From Caldicoprobacter algeriensis (lineage in GTDB: Bacteria > Bacillota > Clostridia > Caldicoprobacterales > Caldicoprobacteraceae), in the NCBI RefSeq assembly GCF_023838525.1, contig NZ_JAHUQD010000007.1, positions 57,173-121,172 of the forward strand: DNA of 64,000 nucleotides. The letters run 5' to 3'. Made by a program: the position numbers and the translations under genes. This document shows, piece after piece, positions 56,430 through 64,000 of this stretch. The notes under the pieces were generated by a model. That model was not told the origin of the DNA. It searched no databases and saw nothing but the letters and a program-made list of their open reading frames with translations. The stretch's first letter is position 1. Every line of letters begins with the position of its first letter.

Positions 56430-57377
56430 ATGTACAGCCAATTTTTTGTGATAGACGGCCATTGCGATACCATAAGCAAGCTGGATGACATAAACGCCAT
56501 GGAATGCCCGAATAATAACCATGTCTCCCTCTCAGGGCTTTATGAAGGCAGGGTGGGTATCCAGTTCTTTGCCGTGTGGATGGACCCGTCGTCCACCGAC
56601 AAGTACTTGCACAGGGGACTACAGCTTATTGACAAATACCAACGGATGCTCGATAAATACGCTACCTATTTTCACCCTATCCTGCGCTTGGCCGATGCAA
56701 AGGATGCGCTGGAGGCAGGCAGAATCGGTGCCTTGTTGGCGGTGGAAGGTGGGGATGTGCTGGAAGAAAGGCTTTCTAATTTAGAGGTGCTTTACAGCGC
56801 AGGGGTAAGGCTTTTGACCCTTACCTGGAACCGCAGCAACCAGATAGCAGGCGCTGCAATGGATGACTATAACAGGTATGGCCTTACGCCTTTTGGCACG
56901 AAAGTGGTAAAAACGATGAACGACCTGGGAATGATTGTAGATGTATCGCACGCATCCGAAGAGGCTTTTTGGGATGTAATGGAGGTCTCCAAGCAGCCAG
57001 TCATAGCCTCGCATTCGAATGTCAAAGCGGTATGTCCGCATCCCCGGAATTTGGATGATGAGCAGATCAAGGCAATTGCCTTAAAAGGCGGGGTCATTGG
57101 CATAAACTTTTACCCCCCTTTCTTAAGCAAAACAGAAGATGTGGGAATTGTCCATATAATAAAACATATAGAACACATTGCCGGTTTGGCAGGGATAAAC
57201 TGCATAGCTTTTGGTTCTGACTTTGACGGTATTGAAACGCTCCCTCAAGGAATAGAAGGCCCACAGAGCTTTCCTGATATAATAGAAGAGCTGCTCAGAT
57301 TAAACTACAGTGAAGAAGATGTGCAGAAGATATGCCATAACAACTTTTTGCGCGTAATGGAGAAGATATTAAAATAG
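56430..57377 (+). CDS. Membrane dipeptidase family protein (peptidase M19)
   Basis: A zinc dipeptidase of the renal dipeptidase family, 315 aa. Metal-site residues are in VIDGHCDTISKL (HxD), LLAVEGGDVLE, VDVSHASEEAFWDV and ASHSNVKAVCPHPRNL, with FGSDFDGIETLPQG near the end. There is no signal peptide, so it is probably cytoplasmic, cleaving dipeptides including L,D types. ATG 56430 is preceded by a weak site (AGGTTTAGCAAGGGA). Confidence 0.93.
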   Translation: MYSQFFVIDGHCDTISKLDDINAMECPNNNHVSLSGLYEGRVGIQFFAVWMDPSSTDKYLHRGLQLIDKYQRMLDKYATYFHPILRLADAKDALEAGRIGALLAVEGGDVLEERLSNLEVLYSAGVRLLTLTWNRSNQIAGAAMDDYNRYGLTPFGTKVVKTMNDLGMIVDVSHASEEAFWDVMEVSKQPVIASHSNVKAVCPHPRNLDDEQIKAIALKGGVIGINFYPPFLSKTEDVGIVHIIKHIEHIAGLAGINCIAFGSDFDGIETLPQGIEGPQSFPDIIEELLRLNYSEEDVQKICHNNFLRVMEKILK

Positions 57378-57415
57378 CCAATATTATATCAAAAATAGAC
57401 AAAGGAGTGCCGCAC

Positions 57416-58282
57416 ATGGTTTACAACTTTGATGCACAGGAGAAACATGGATGTTTTGCCGACTTACATACCCACACCACAGCTTCCGATGGGCTACTAA
57501 CCCCATCGCAGCTGGTCAGGCAAGCCCTGCAGGCAGGCCTTAGAGCAATTGGCGTTACCGACCACGATTCCACCGATGGCTTAAAAGAGGCCATGGTAGC
57601 CGGAAAACAGTTGGGAGTACAGGTTGTCCCGGGTATAGAACTCAACACCCAGGTAGATGACGAGGAGATTCACATACTAGGCTATTACATCCACTATGAT
57701 CTCCCCTGGCTTCAGGATATGCTTGCAACCATACGCCATGCCAGATGGGCACGAGCCAAAAAGATGGTCGAAAACCTAAGGAGGATATACAATTTCGATA
57801 TATCCTTTGAAGAGGTTGAACAGGAAGTGACTGAGGGTGCTGTGGGAAGGCCACATATTGCCCGTGTACTAGTTAAAAAAGGCATAGTAAAGGATATAGC
57901 CGAAGCTTTTGAGAGGTATATTGGAACCGATTGTCCCGCCTATGAACCCAGGTACCACCTAACCCTTGAAGAAGGCATCAAGACCATCAAAGATGTCGGC
58001 GGAGTGCCGGTGCTGGCGCATCCCGGTTTGCTCAAAGACCAAAAGTATACCATGCTAGCCATAGAACTTGGCGTTCAGGGCATCGAAGCCATTCACAGTA
58101 AACACACCCCCGAGCAGTGTGAGCATTACAAGACTCTTGCCAGCAATCACGGCCTTATTGTAACAGGCGGCAGCGATTACCACGGCGAAAAGGGAAAGGA
58201 TATGCCCCAGCTGGGCGATATAAAGATGCCCTACAGCGTCATAGAAGAGATTAAAAGCTTGGCACAGAAATCCATGCCATAA
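57416..58282 (+). CDS. PHP-domain phosphoesterase (RNase AM/TrpH-like)
   Basis: A 288-aa PHP superfamily protein. Metal ligands: FADLHTHTTASDGLLTPS, IGVTDHDSTDG, VVPGIELNT, HILGYYIH, VGRPHIARVLV, LAHPGLL and TGGSDYHGE. E. coli YciV/RNase AM of this family trims RNA 5' ends and hydrolyses 3',5'-bisphosphonucleotides; the role here is inferred. ATG 57416 is nine bases after AAGGAG; GTG 57407 directly abuts that site. It follows the dipeptidase by 38 bases, perhaps in one operon. Confidence 0.88.
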   Translation: MVYNFDAQEKHGCFADLHTHTTASDGLLTPSQLVRQALQAGLRAIGVTDHDSTDGLKEAMVAGKQLGVQVVPGIELNTQVDDEEIHILGYYIHYDLPWLQDMLATIRHARWARAKKMVENLRRIYNFDISFEEVEQEVTEGAVGRPHIARVLVKKGIVKDIAEAFERYIGTDCPAYEPRYHLTLEEGIKTIKDVGGVPVLAHPGLLKDQKYTMLAIELGVQGIEAIHSKHTPEQCEHYKTLASNHGLIVTGGSDYHGEKGKDMPQLGDIKMPYSVIEEIKSLAQKSMP

Positions 58283-58353
58283 CGACAGTTATGATGGTTC
58301 GAAATAAAACGAAATAAAATATGAATAAAAGCATAGACGATAATGCAAATTCA

Positions 58354-58362
58354 TGATATAAT
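58354..58362 (+). promoter_or_regulatory. Extended -10 promoter of the aminotransferase gene
   Basis: TGA-TATAAT at 58354-58362, 55 bases before TTG 58418. It has no clear -35. The long open frame starting at 58343 would begin upstream of the transcript, so it is excluded as start. Confidence 0.55.
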
Positions 58363-58417
58363 ACATTGCAAAATGATAGATTGGTTATTTAATCTTTCAT
58401 TTGAGGAGGAATATAAA

Positions 58418-59614
58418 TTGAGGCTGTCAGTAAAAAGTTCTTCTATTTCGGGGTCTCTGACACTTGCCATTGATGCCAAAGCAAAAAAAATGAAATCTGA
58501 AGGAATGGATGTTGTAGGTTTTGGAGCAGGTGAGCCAGATTTTGATACTCCGTCCTTCATTAGAGAAGCGGCAAAAGAGGCTCTCGATCGAGGCATGACT
58601 CGATATACACCCGTGGCGGGGATTGCCGAGCTTAAGGAGGCCATATGCCGCAAGTTCAAAGAAGATAATGGCCTGGACTATAAGCCAAGCCAGATAATCG
58701 TATCCAATGGTGCAAAGCACTCGCTTTATAACGCCTTTCAGGCCATACTCAATCCCGGAGATGAGGTCATAATACCTTCTCCATACTGGCTGAGCTATCC
58801 TGAGCTGGTGAGGCTTGCCGATGGAGTTCCGGTTTTTGTCGAGACCAGGGAAGAGGACGACTTCAAGCTAAAGCCCGAGAGTTTAAAAAAGGCCATCACC
58901 CCCAAAACCAAGGCTTTGGTTATAAACAGCCCAAACAATCCGTGTGGTTGCGTATATGAGCGCGCTGAACTTCAAGCCATAGCTGAAATAGCCGTAAAAA
59001 ATCAGCTGTTCGTGGTATCAGATGAGGTATATGAGGCAATGGTGTACGATGGCTTGCAGCATATAAGCATTGCCTCTCTGGGCCCTGAGATAAAAGATTT
59101 GACTATCGTGGTAAATGGGGTATCTAAGACCTATGCCATGACAGGATGGCGGATAGGATATGCGGCTGCCCATGAAGACGTGGTGAAAGTTATGTCCAAC
59201 GTACAAAGCCATACCACTTCTAATCCTAATTCCATAGCGCAATACGCCAGCCTGGCCGCCTTAACGGGGCCCAAGGACGAGGTCAAAGCCATGGTGGCCG
59301 AGTTTGACACAAGAAGGAGGTTCATGGTTGAAAGGATCAATTCCATACCCGGTTTATCCTGTAGAATGCCAAAAGGCGCGTTTTACGTGATGATGAACAT
59401 TAGCCAGGTGATAGGCAAAACCTATAAGGGTAGGCGTATAGAGGGTTCTCTCTCCTTTGCAGATGCGTTGCTGGACGCGCAGATGGTGGCAGTGGTACCT
59501 GGCGTAGCTTTTGGTGCAGATAATTTTGTGAGGTTGTCATACGCCGTATCTTTGGATAATATAAAGAAAGGGCTGGATAGAATAGAGGCCTTCATCAAGG
59601 AACTGGAAGGCTAA
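58418..59614 (+). CDS. Pyridoxal-phosphate aminotransferase (aspartate aminotransferase type)
   Basis: A class I aminotransferase, 398 aa. Motifs: GAGEPDFDTPSFI, VSNGAKHSLYNAF, NSPNNPCGCVY, VVSDEVYEAMVYD and the PLP lysine in GVSKTYAMTGWRIGY. It most resembles the aspartate/prephenate aminotransferase group; substrate not certain. TTG 58418 lies eight bases after GAGGAGG and gives the normal N-terminus. Confidence 0.92.
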   Translation: MRLSVKSSSISGSLTLAIDAKAKKMKSEGMDVVGFGAGEPDFDTPSFIREAAKEALDRGMTRYTPVAGIAELKEAICRKFKEDNGLDYKPSQIIVSNGAKHSLYNAFQAILNPGDEVIIPSPYWLSYPELVRLADGVPVFVETREEDDFKLKPESLKKAITPKTKALVINSPNNPCGCVYERAELQAIAEIAVKNQLFVVSDEVYEAMVYDGLQHISIASLGPEIKDLTIVVNGVSKTYAMTGWRIGYAAAHEDVVKVMSNVQSHTTSNPNSIAQYASLAALTGPKDEVKAMVAEFDTRRRFMVERINSIPGLSCRMPKGAFYVMMNISQVIGKTYKGRRIEGSLSFADALLDAQMVAVVPGVAFGADNFVRLSYAVSLDNIKKGLDRIEAFIKELEG

Positions 59615-59652
59615 GTTAAGAGAAAAAAATGGCTAAAATACGGAAGGATGGA

Positions 59653-59690
59653 CAAAAAGAGGGGGATGTATTCCCCCTCTTTTTGTTTAA
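59653..59690 (+). terminator. Terminator after the aminotransferase gene
   Basis: A 14-bp stem CAAAAAGAGGGGGA/TCCCCCTCTTTTTG (59653-59666 and 59672-59685), loop TGTAT, T-rich end. Confidence 0.92.
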
Positions 59691-59811
59691 TGGCTAAAAT
59701 ACGGATCAAACCCTTAATTTTGCATTTACATTCTTTTTTTTGTGTGGTACCATAATGAATGATAAAAGAAAGATTTTAAAAATCAATCGGAATAATAAAG
59801 GGGTATGCTTT

Positions 59812-61248
59812 ATGGAGTTGCACCAGATATATCAGAATCCGCTCATAACCAGATACGCTTCAAAAGAGATGCTGGAGAATTTTTCGGATGATAAGAAATT
59901 CAGGACATGGCGCAGGCTGTGGATAGCGCTGGCCGAAGCCCAGAAAGAGATAGGGCTCAACATCACGCAGGAACAGATAGACGAGATGAAAGCCTATCAG
60001 GACTGCATCAACTATGACGTGGCACAGCGCAAGGAAAAAGAGGTGCGCCACGACGTCATGGCCCACGTTCACGCATATGGCGAGCAGTGCCCCAAAGCAA
60101 AACCCATCATACACCTTGGTGCCACCAGCTGTTATGTGACCGATAATACCGATATACTCATAATGATGGACGGGCTTAACATCATAAAGAGCAAGCTTTT
60201 GACTTGCATGCATTACTTGTCCGAGTTTGCCTTGAAGTATAAGGATTTGCCAACGCTGGGGTATACTCATTTTCAGCCTGCTCAGCTCACAACGGTGGGG
60301 AAGAGGGCGTGCCTGTGGCTTCAAGACCTCATGCTTGACCTGGAAGAATGGGAGCAGGTGTGGAGCAGTATAAGGCTTCGTGGCGTCAAAGGCACCACAG
60401 GTACGCAGGCCAGCTTCCTCACACTGTTTGACGGCGACCATGAAAAGGTAAAGCTTCTCGAGAGAAAAGTTCTTGAAAAACTGGGATTTGATCGCGCTTA
60501 CCCTGTTACCGGCCAAACCTATCCAAGGAAACTCGATAGCAGAATATTGAACCTGTTGAGCTCGATAGCCCAAAGCGCGTATAAATTTGGAAATGACCTG
60601 CGCTTGCTGCAGAGCCTGAAAGAGCTGGAAGAGCCGTTTGGGGAAAAACAGATAGGCTCATCGGCCATGGCGTACAAGCGGAATCCGATGAAGGCAGAGA
60701 GGATGTGCTCTCTTGCAAGGTATGTGGTGGTCAATGCATTAAATCCGGCAATCACCGCTTCTACCCAGTGGCTTGAGAGGACGCTGGATGACTCGGCCAA
60801 CAGGCGTATAGTCATAGCCGAATGCTTCTTGGCTGTGGACGCAGTCTTGAACATCTATATCAACATAGCCAGCGGCCTGGTGGTGTATCCCAAGGTTATT
60901 GAGCGGAGGATCAGGGAGGAGCTGCCGTTTATGGCTACTGAATATATCCTTATGGAAGCCGTAAAGAGGGGCGGAGATCGCCAGGAACTGCACGAAAGGA
61001 TTAGGCAGTACTCCATGGAGGCGGCAAAGAGGGTTAAAGCTTTAGGAGAGGATAACAACCTCTTGGAGCTCATCGCCAACGATCCTGCTTTCAAGCTGGA
61101 TCGGGAAGAGATAAACCGTATAATGGACCCCCGCAATTTCGTGGGAAGAGCGCCACAACAGGTAGAGGAGTTTATATCACAACATATAAAGCCCATACTG
61201 GAACGCAACAGGGAACTAATTGGCGGCAATGTAGAGCTTAAGGTGTAG
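59812..61248 (+). CDS. purB: Adenylosuccinate lyase
   Basis: Purine synthesis: cleaves SAICAR and adenylosuccinate, releasing fumarate. At 478 aa it is of the long subtype. The fumarase-superfamily signature GSSAMAYKRNPMKAE (flexible catalytic loop) is intact, as are HDVMAHVHAYGEQCP, HLGATSCYVTDN and GYTHFQPAQLTTVGKR. The frame is open to 59740, but AAAGGGG stands about nine bases before ATG 59812, where homologues begin. Confidence 0.95.
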   Translation: MELHQIYQNPLITRYASKEMLENFSDDKKFRTWRRLWIALAEAQKEIGLNITQEQIDEMKAYQDCINYDVAQRKEKEVRHDVMAHVHAYGEQCPKAKPIIHLGATSCYVTDNTDILIMMDGLNIIKSKLLTCMHYLSEFALKYKDLPTLGYTHFQPAQLTTVGKRACLWLQDLMLDLEEWEQVWSSIRLRGVKGTTGTQASFLTLFDGDHEKVKLLERKVLEKLGFDRAYPVTGQTYPRKLDSRILNLLSSIAQSAYKFGNDLRLLQSLKELEEPFGEKQIGSSAMAYKRNPMKAERMCSLARYVVVNALNPAITASTQWLERTLDDSANRRIVIAECFLAVDAVLNIYINIASGLVVYPKVIERRIREELPFMATEYILMEAVKRGGDRQELHERIRQYSMEAAKRVKALGEDNNLLELIANDPAFKLDREEINRIMDPRNFVGRAPQQVEEFISQHIKPILERNRELIGGNVELKV

Positions 61249-61263
61249 CCTTCTATATTTGTC

Positions 61264-61297
61264 AAGGGAGGACCTCTCAATCCTCCCTTAATTTTAT
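61264..61297 (+). terminator. Terminator between convergent purB and the recombinase gene
   Basis: AAGGGAGGA (61264-61272) pairs with TCCTCCCTT (61281-61289), followed by AATTTTAT. It overlaps the stop codon of the convergent recombinase gene (61277-61279). Confidence 0.85.
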
Positions 61298-62341
61298 CAT
61301 TCGCGCGGCCATGCGGCGCTTTTCATCGCTGATGGCCGCATAATGCTTGCGCGTGGTGTTGACGTCTTTGTGCCCCAGCACATCGGCCACCAGGTATATG
61401 TCGCCGGTTTCGCGATAGAGGGTGGTACCGTAGGTGCTCCTCAGCTTGTGAGGAGATATGTTTTTAAGCGGGGATACCAATTTTGCGTACTTTTTAACGA
61501 GATTCTGCACCGCGCGGTTGCTTATCCTGCGCTTCTGAAGGGATAGAAAAAGAGCATCCTCGTGCCCAGGCAGGGCTTCAATTTTTTTTCGTTCCTCCAG
61601 GTACTCCAGCAACGCTTTTCTGACCTCATCTCCAAAGTAGAGGATTACCTGGTTACCTCCCTTGCGGGTTACCCTGAAGCCGTTTACGCTAAAATCCAAA
61701 TCGGATATGTTAAGACCCACGCACTCGCTTATGCGTATGCCGGTGCCCAGGAATACCGTCAAAATGGTTATATCCCTGAGCCTGGTGTACCGGTGATAGC
61801 GTTTCTGCCTTTCGGTCAGCCCTTCACCGGTTTCAACGGTATCCAGCAACCGGACCACTTCGTCAGGTTCGAGCCGAATGATGGGCTTTTCGTGAATTTT
61901 AGGGAGGTCGACCAGGGCGGCCACGTTTTTGTCCAGCTTTTCGTTTTTAAAGTAATAGGCGAAAAACGAGCGCAGGGCAGACAGCTTGCGAGCCTTGCCA
62001 GATTCGTGGTTTTGATGCTCGACATCTGGAGCAGAAGGCCTGCTGTAATAAGTGAGGTATTCGAGGAACATCTCGATGTGAACGACTTTAACGCGGTTTA
62101 AATCTTCCAGGGCAAATCGCGAAAAAGGGGTTATGTGGGTAAAATCCTCTACTTGAGACGTCAGGAACTCAAAAAAGAGCCTCAAGTCGTAAGCATAGTT
62201 TATTCGCGTCAGTATGGAAGTGTTGGGCTCAATGGCACGGAAGAAATCCCTGCAAAATTCGGGAAGCTCCTGCAGAACAGCCCTCAGCTTTAATATGTTT
62301 TGCTGGTCCTGTTGTGCACTGAAGGGCTTTTGCTCAGACAC
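61277..62341 (-). CDS. Tyrosine recombinase, XerS-like
   Basis: A site-specific recombinase of 354 aa, close to the 356 aa of streptococcal XerS and longer than XerC/XerD (about 300). The N-terminal SAM-like DNA-binding domain covers about residues 30-150 (ILTRINYAYDLRLFFEFL). Catalytic residues: R in GTGIRISECVGL, K in the beta-hairpin RVTRKGGNQ, H-x-x-R in SPHKLRSTYGT, H in LGHKDVNTTRKHY, with the tyrosine in the same segment. It starts 38 bases from a dif-like repeat (62379-62406). A role in resolving chromosome dimers is inferred; there are no phage genes nearby. Confidence 0.87.
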   Translation of the reverse strand: MSEQKPFSAQQDQQNILKLRAVLQELPEFCRDFFRAIEPNTSILTRINYAYDLRLFFEFLTSQVEDFTHITPFSRFALEDLNRVKVVHIEMFLEYLTYYSRPSAPDVEHQNHESGKARKLSALRSFFAYYFKNEKLDKNVAALVDLPKIHEKPIIRLEPDEVVRLLDTVETGEGLTERQKRYHRYTRLRDITILTVFLGTGIRISECVGLNISDLDFSVNGFRVTRKGGNQVILYFGDEVRKALLEYLEERKKIEALPGHEDALFLSLQKRRISNRAVQNLVKKYAKLVSPLKNISPHKLRSTYGTTLYRETGDIYLVADVLGHKDVNTTRKHYAAISDEKRRMAARMIKLRED

Positions 62342-62378
62342 TGTGAAAGACCCCCTCTCCAGTTTATTTCCGCAATAG

Positions 62379-62406
62379 TTTTCGCAAAACTTGTATTTTG
62401 CGCATA
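62379..62406 (+). other. dif-like 11-6-11 recombination site candidate
   Basis: TTTTCGCAAAA (62379-62389), spacer CTTGTA, then TTTTGCGCATA (62396-62406). The arms are inverted copies matching at 9 of 11 positions, with the spacing of Xer sites. A third related arm (TTTCCGCAATA, about 62367-62377) lies alongside. The site sits between rnhA and the recombinase gene, as difSL sits next to xerS in streptococci. Confidence 0.5.
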
Positions 62407-62411
62407 GTTAT

Positions 62412-62906
62412 TCATCCCTCAGATACTGTTTTCCCTTCTTCAGTCTGAAAGCTATTTTGAGCCTTTTTGGAAGTGGCCTGTTTGATGGCAAATCTGGCCA
62501 ATTCATCGCAGCGATTGTTCTTTTCATTATCGCTGTGTCCCTTTATCTTGATCCACTGGATCTTATGGATAGAGCTCAGCTCGATAAGCCGTTTCCACAA
62601 ATCCTGGTTGGCAACCGACTGTTTGTCTGAGGTTTTCCAGTTGCATTGCTGCCATTTGTTTATCCAGCCCTTGTCAAATGCATTAAACACATAGGCGCTG
62701 TCGGTATAAATCTTAACTATACACGGCTCCTTCAGCATTTCAAGGGCTTTTATAGGCGCCATCAGCTCCATTCGGTTGTTGGTTGTGCTTTCTTCGTAGC
62801 CATATATTTCCTTTTCAATACCCTTGTATGACAGTATGGCCGCCCAGCCGCCCGGGCCGGGGTTACCACTACAGGCTCCGTCGGTGTAGATTACAACCTC
62901 TTTCAT
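62412..62906 (-). CDS. rnhA: Ribonuclease HI
   Basis: Degrades the RNA strand of RNA-DNA hybrids. The 164-aa protein has catalytic acids in IYTDGACSGNPGPGGW (D8), NNRMELMAPIKAL (E47 region), IYTDSAYVFNAF and RCDELARFAI, with the basic loop WINKWQQCNWK. Its ATG overlaps the proC stop by four bases, so the two are coupled. A polar tail of about 20 residues follows the core. Confidence 0.95.
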   Translation of the reverse strand: MKEVVIYTDGACSGNPGPGGWAAILSYKGIEKEIYGYEESTTNNRMELMAPIKALEMLKEPCIVKIYTDSAYVFNAFDKGWINKWQQCNWKTSDKQSVANQDLWKRLIELSSIHKIQWIKIKGHSDNEKNNRCDELARFAIKQATSKKAQNSFQTEEGKTVSEG

Positions 62907-63757
62907 CTTACTTTATCATCCTTCCCGGGATTTATATCTTTCCCCATGGTTTTTGCCTTGAGCATGCACGCGTTCACCGCTTCAATGACGGCCCCGCGGA
63001 ATCCTTGTTTTTCCAGCTGGCGGACTGCTTCTATAGTGGTTCCACCCGGTGAAGACACCATATCCTTGAGTTCACCGGGATGTTTTCCCCATTCTGACAG
63101 CAGTCTGGCGGTTCCAATGACGGTCTGAATGGCCATCCTGTATGCCAGATCTCTGGGCAGGCCGGCCAGCACTCCTCCATCTGCCATGGCCTCTATAAAC
63201 ATGGCCACATATGCCGGACCGCTCCCGCTCACAGCGGTGACGGCATCCATGAGGTTTTCCGACACTTCTTCAACTTTACCGAGAGAATGCAGTATATCTT
63301 TTACTGCCTTCAATTCTTTTGGTGAAAGTTCATGGTTTGTGCACAGCGCCGTCATGCCCTCCCCCACCAAAGCCGGGGTGTTTGGCATGGTACGTACCAC
63401 TTTACACCTGCCACCTATAAGCTGCTTTATGAAATCGACGCTGATCCCAGCGGCTATTGAGATGAGTATGTGCCTTTCCTCAAGGCAATCCTTTATCTCA
63501 AGCAGTACTTTGCTGTATGTATTGGGTTTAACAGCCAGGATGACGATGTCACTGTTTGATACCACCTGGCAATTGTCCTTTGCTGTGCATATCCCCAGTT
63601 CGGCTGACAACCTGTTGAGCTTATCCAGGTCCACATCGAAAGCATATATGTTATTTGGATGTACGATGCCACAAGCTATGATCCCTCTCATGATGGCGCT
63701 TGCCATATTGCCGGCACCTATAAAACCCAAACGGTAGCTTTCCTTTTGTTCAGGCAT
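62903..63757 (-). CDS. proC: Pyrroline-5-carboxylate reductase
   Basis: Last step of proline synthesis, NADPH-dependent, 284 aa. The Rossmann motif is GFIGAGNMASAIMRGI at residues 13-28, with AVKPNTY in the middle and the signature VTAVSGSGPAYVAMFIEAMADGGVLAGL. ATG 63757 has GGAGGAAAG upstream on the minus strand. It is the first gene of a proC-rnhA unit that may run into the recombinase gene. Confidence 0.95.
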   Translation of the reverse strand: MPEQKESYRLGFIGAGNMASAIMRGIIACGIVHPNNIYAFDVDLDKLNRLSAELGICTAKDNCQVVSNSDIVILAVKPNTYSKVLLEIKDCLEERHILISIAAGISVDFIKQLIGGRCKVVRTMPNTPALVGEGMTALCTNHELSPKELKAVKDILHSLGKVEEVSENLMDAVTAVSGSGPAYVAMFIEAMADGGVLAGLPRDLAYRMAIQTVIGTARLLSEWGKHPGELKDMVSSPGGTTIEAVRQLEKQGFRGAVIEAVNACMLKAKTMGKDINPGKDDKVR

Positions 63758-63981
63758 CGCGTTCTTCTTTCCTCCTTCCAGATAAACCAGCCTTTGTTAG
63801 AGATTATATCATAAAAAACGGTACAAGTGTTAAATTAAAAGAAATTTTTGCTCAAAAATGGGCAAAAATAAAAGGTTCGTTGTAAAATTAAATGCAACAC
63901 CTAAAAAATAGTAGAACCATAGTGAGAAATCCTGTATGATATAGATATCCAAAATCACTAAACATACAAGGGGGTCTCACT

Positions 63982-64000
63982 ATGGCTCAACATAATTGTA
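63982..64000 (+). CDS. Start of a gene cut by the right edge (possible insertion-sequence transposase)
   Basis: ATG 63982 is preceded by AAGGGGG at seven bases, a strong start. Only six codons (MAQHNC) are visible. The sequence ahead of it (about 63870-63980) is A+T-rich with GTTGTAAAATTAAATGCAAC, the kind of end seen in IS30-family elements, and homologues of that family begin similarly. Too little is present for a firm call. Between proC and this point no other gene is seen. Confidence 0.3.

Noticed and set aside
61562..62101. 179-codon open frame on the plus strand
   Set aside because: It lies fully antisense to the tyrosine recombinase, whose motifs are clear. It lacks a ribosome site.

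Overview
The window is a gene-dense stretch of chromosome from an anaerobic, endospore-forming Firmicute, most likely Clostridia. The evidence is the spore genes (spoIIP, a gerK-type operon, dpaAB, spoVS, a SpoIIIE-type translocase), sigma-H, sigma-G and sigma-K-like promoters, a Gram-positive LexA box at recA, strong AGGAGG ribosome sites with many TTG/GTG starts, and a ferredoxin-dependent aromatic 2-oxoacid oxidoreductase. The species cannot be named from sequence reading alone.

Layout. 1-4.1 kb: arylpyruvate fermentation genes (iorA cut by the left edge, iorB, a PaaK-type CoA ligase, a double-ACT protein). 4.2-8.6 kb: alr, 5-formyl-THF cyclo-ligase, a DegS/DegU-like two-component pair and a membrane protein. 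8.8-14.4 kb: cyanophycinase and cyanophycin synthetase, then two acyltransferase-fold proteins. 14.5-21.1 kb: the F-type ATP synthase operon. 21.1-28.9 kb: a histidinol-phosphatase-type gene opposite a histidine operon hisZGDCB-A-IE. 28.9-29.6 kb: tRNA-Phe, -Gly, -Cys and -Leu. 29.8-32.3 kb, minus strand: a glycerophosphodiesterase, a peptidoglycan-binding protein and SpoIIP. 32.4-32.8 kb: a compact, highly self-complementary segment. 33.2-41.7 kb: cupin, Rad52/Sak-like protein, DUF1015, gerKABC operon and an acyl-CoA ligase. 42.0-52.8 kb: dUTPase-like protein, dpaAB-aspartokinase, tepA-ylzJ, uppP, SpoIIIE/FtsK, rimO, pgsA and cinA, partly colinear with the Bacillus subtilis dapG/spoIIIE/recA neighbourhood. 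52.8-61.2 kb: recA, rny, spoVS, a dipeptidase, a PHP phosphoesterase, an aminotransferase and purB. 61.3-63.8 kb, minus strand: a XerS-like recombinase, rnhA and proC. The right edge enters what may be an insertion sequence.

The most notable points are these. (1) About 420 nt at 32.41-32.84 kb, read on the minus strand, fold into a nested set of perfect long helices. A 10-bp terminal helix closes it, there is a probable pseudoknot, and a U-rich tail follows; it looks like a large structured non-coding RNA of a class I cannot assign. (2) The ATP synthase operon has no separate delta gene. Only the C-terminal half of delta is present, fused to the N-terminus of alpha. (3) hisF survives only as about 20 codons after hisA and hisH is missing, so both halves of imidazole-glycerol-phosphate synthase are absent from an otherwise intact his operon. 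(4) Between recA and rny lies an IS605-type element with a left-end hairpin and a TnpB-omegaRNA-like right end but no transposase or tnpB. (5) A dif-like 11-6-11 inverted repeat sits directly upstream of the XerS-like recombinase gene.
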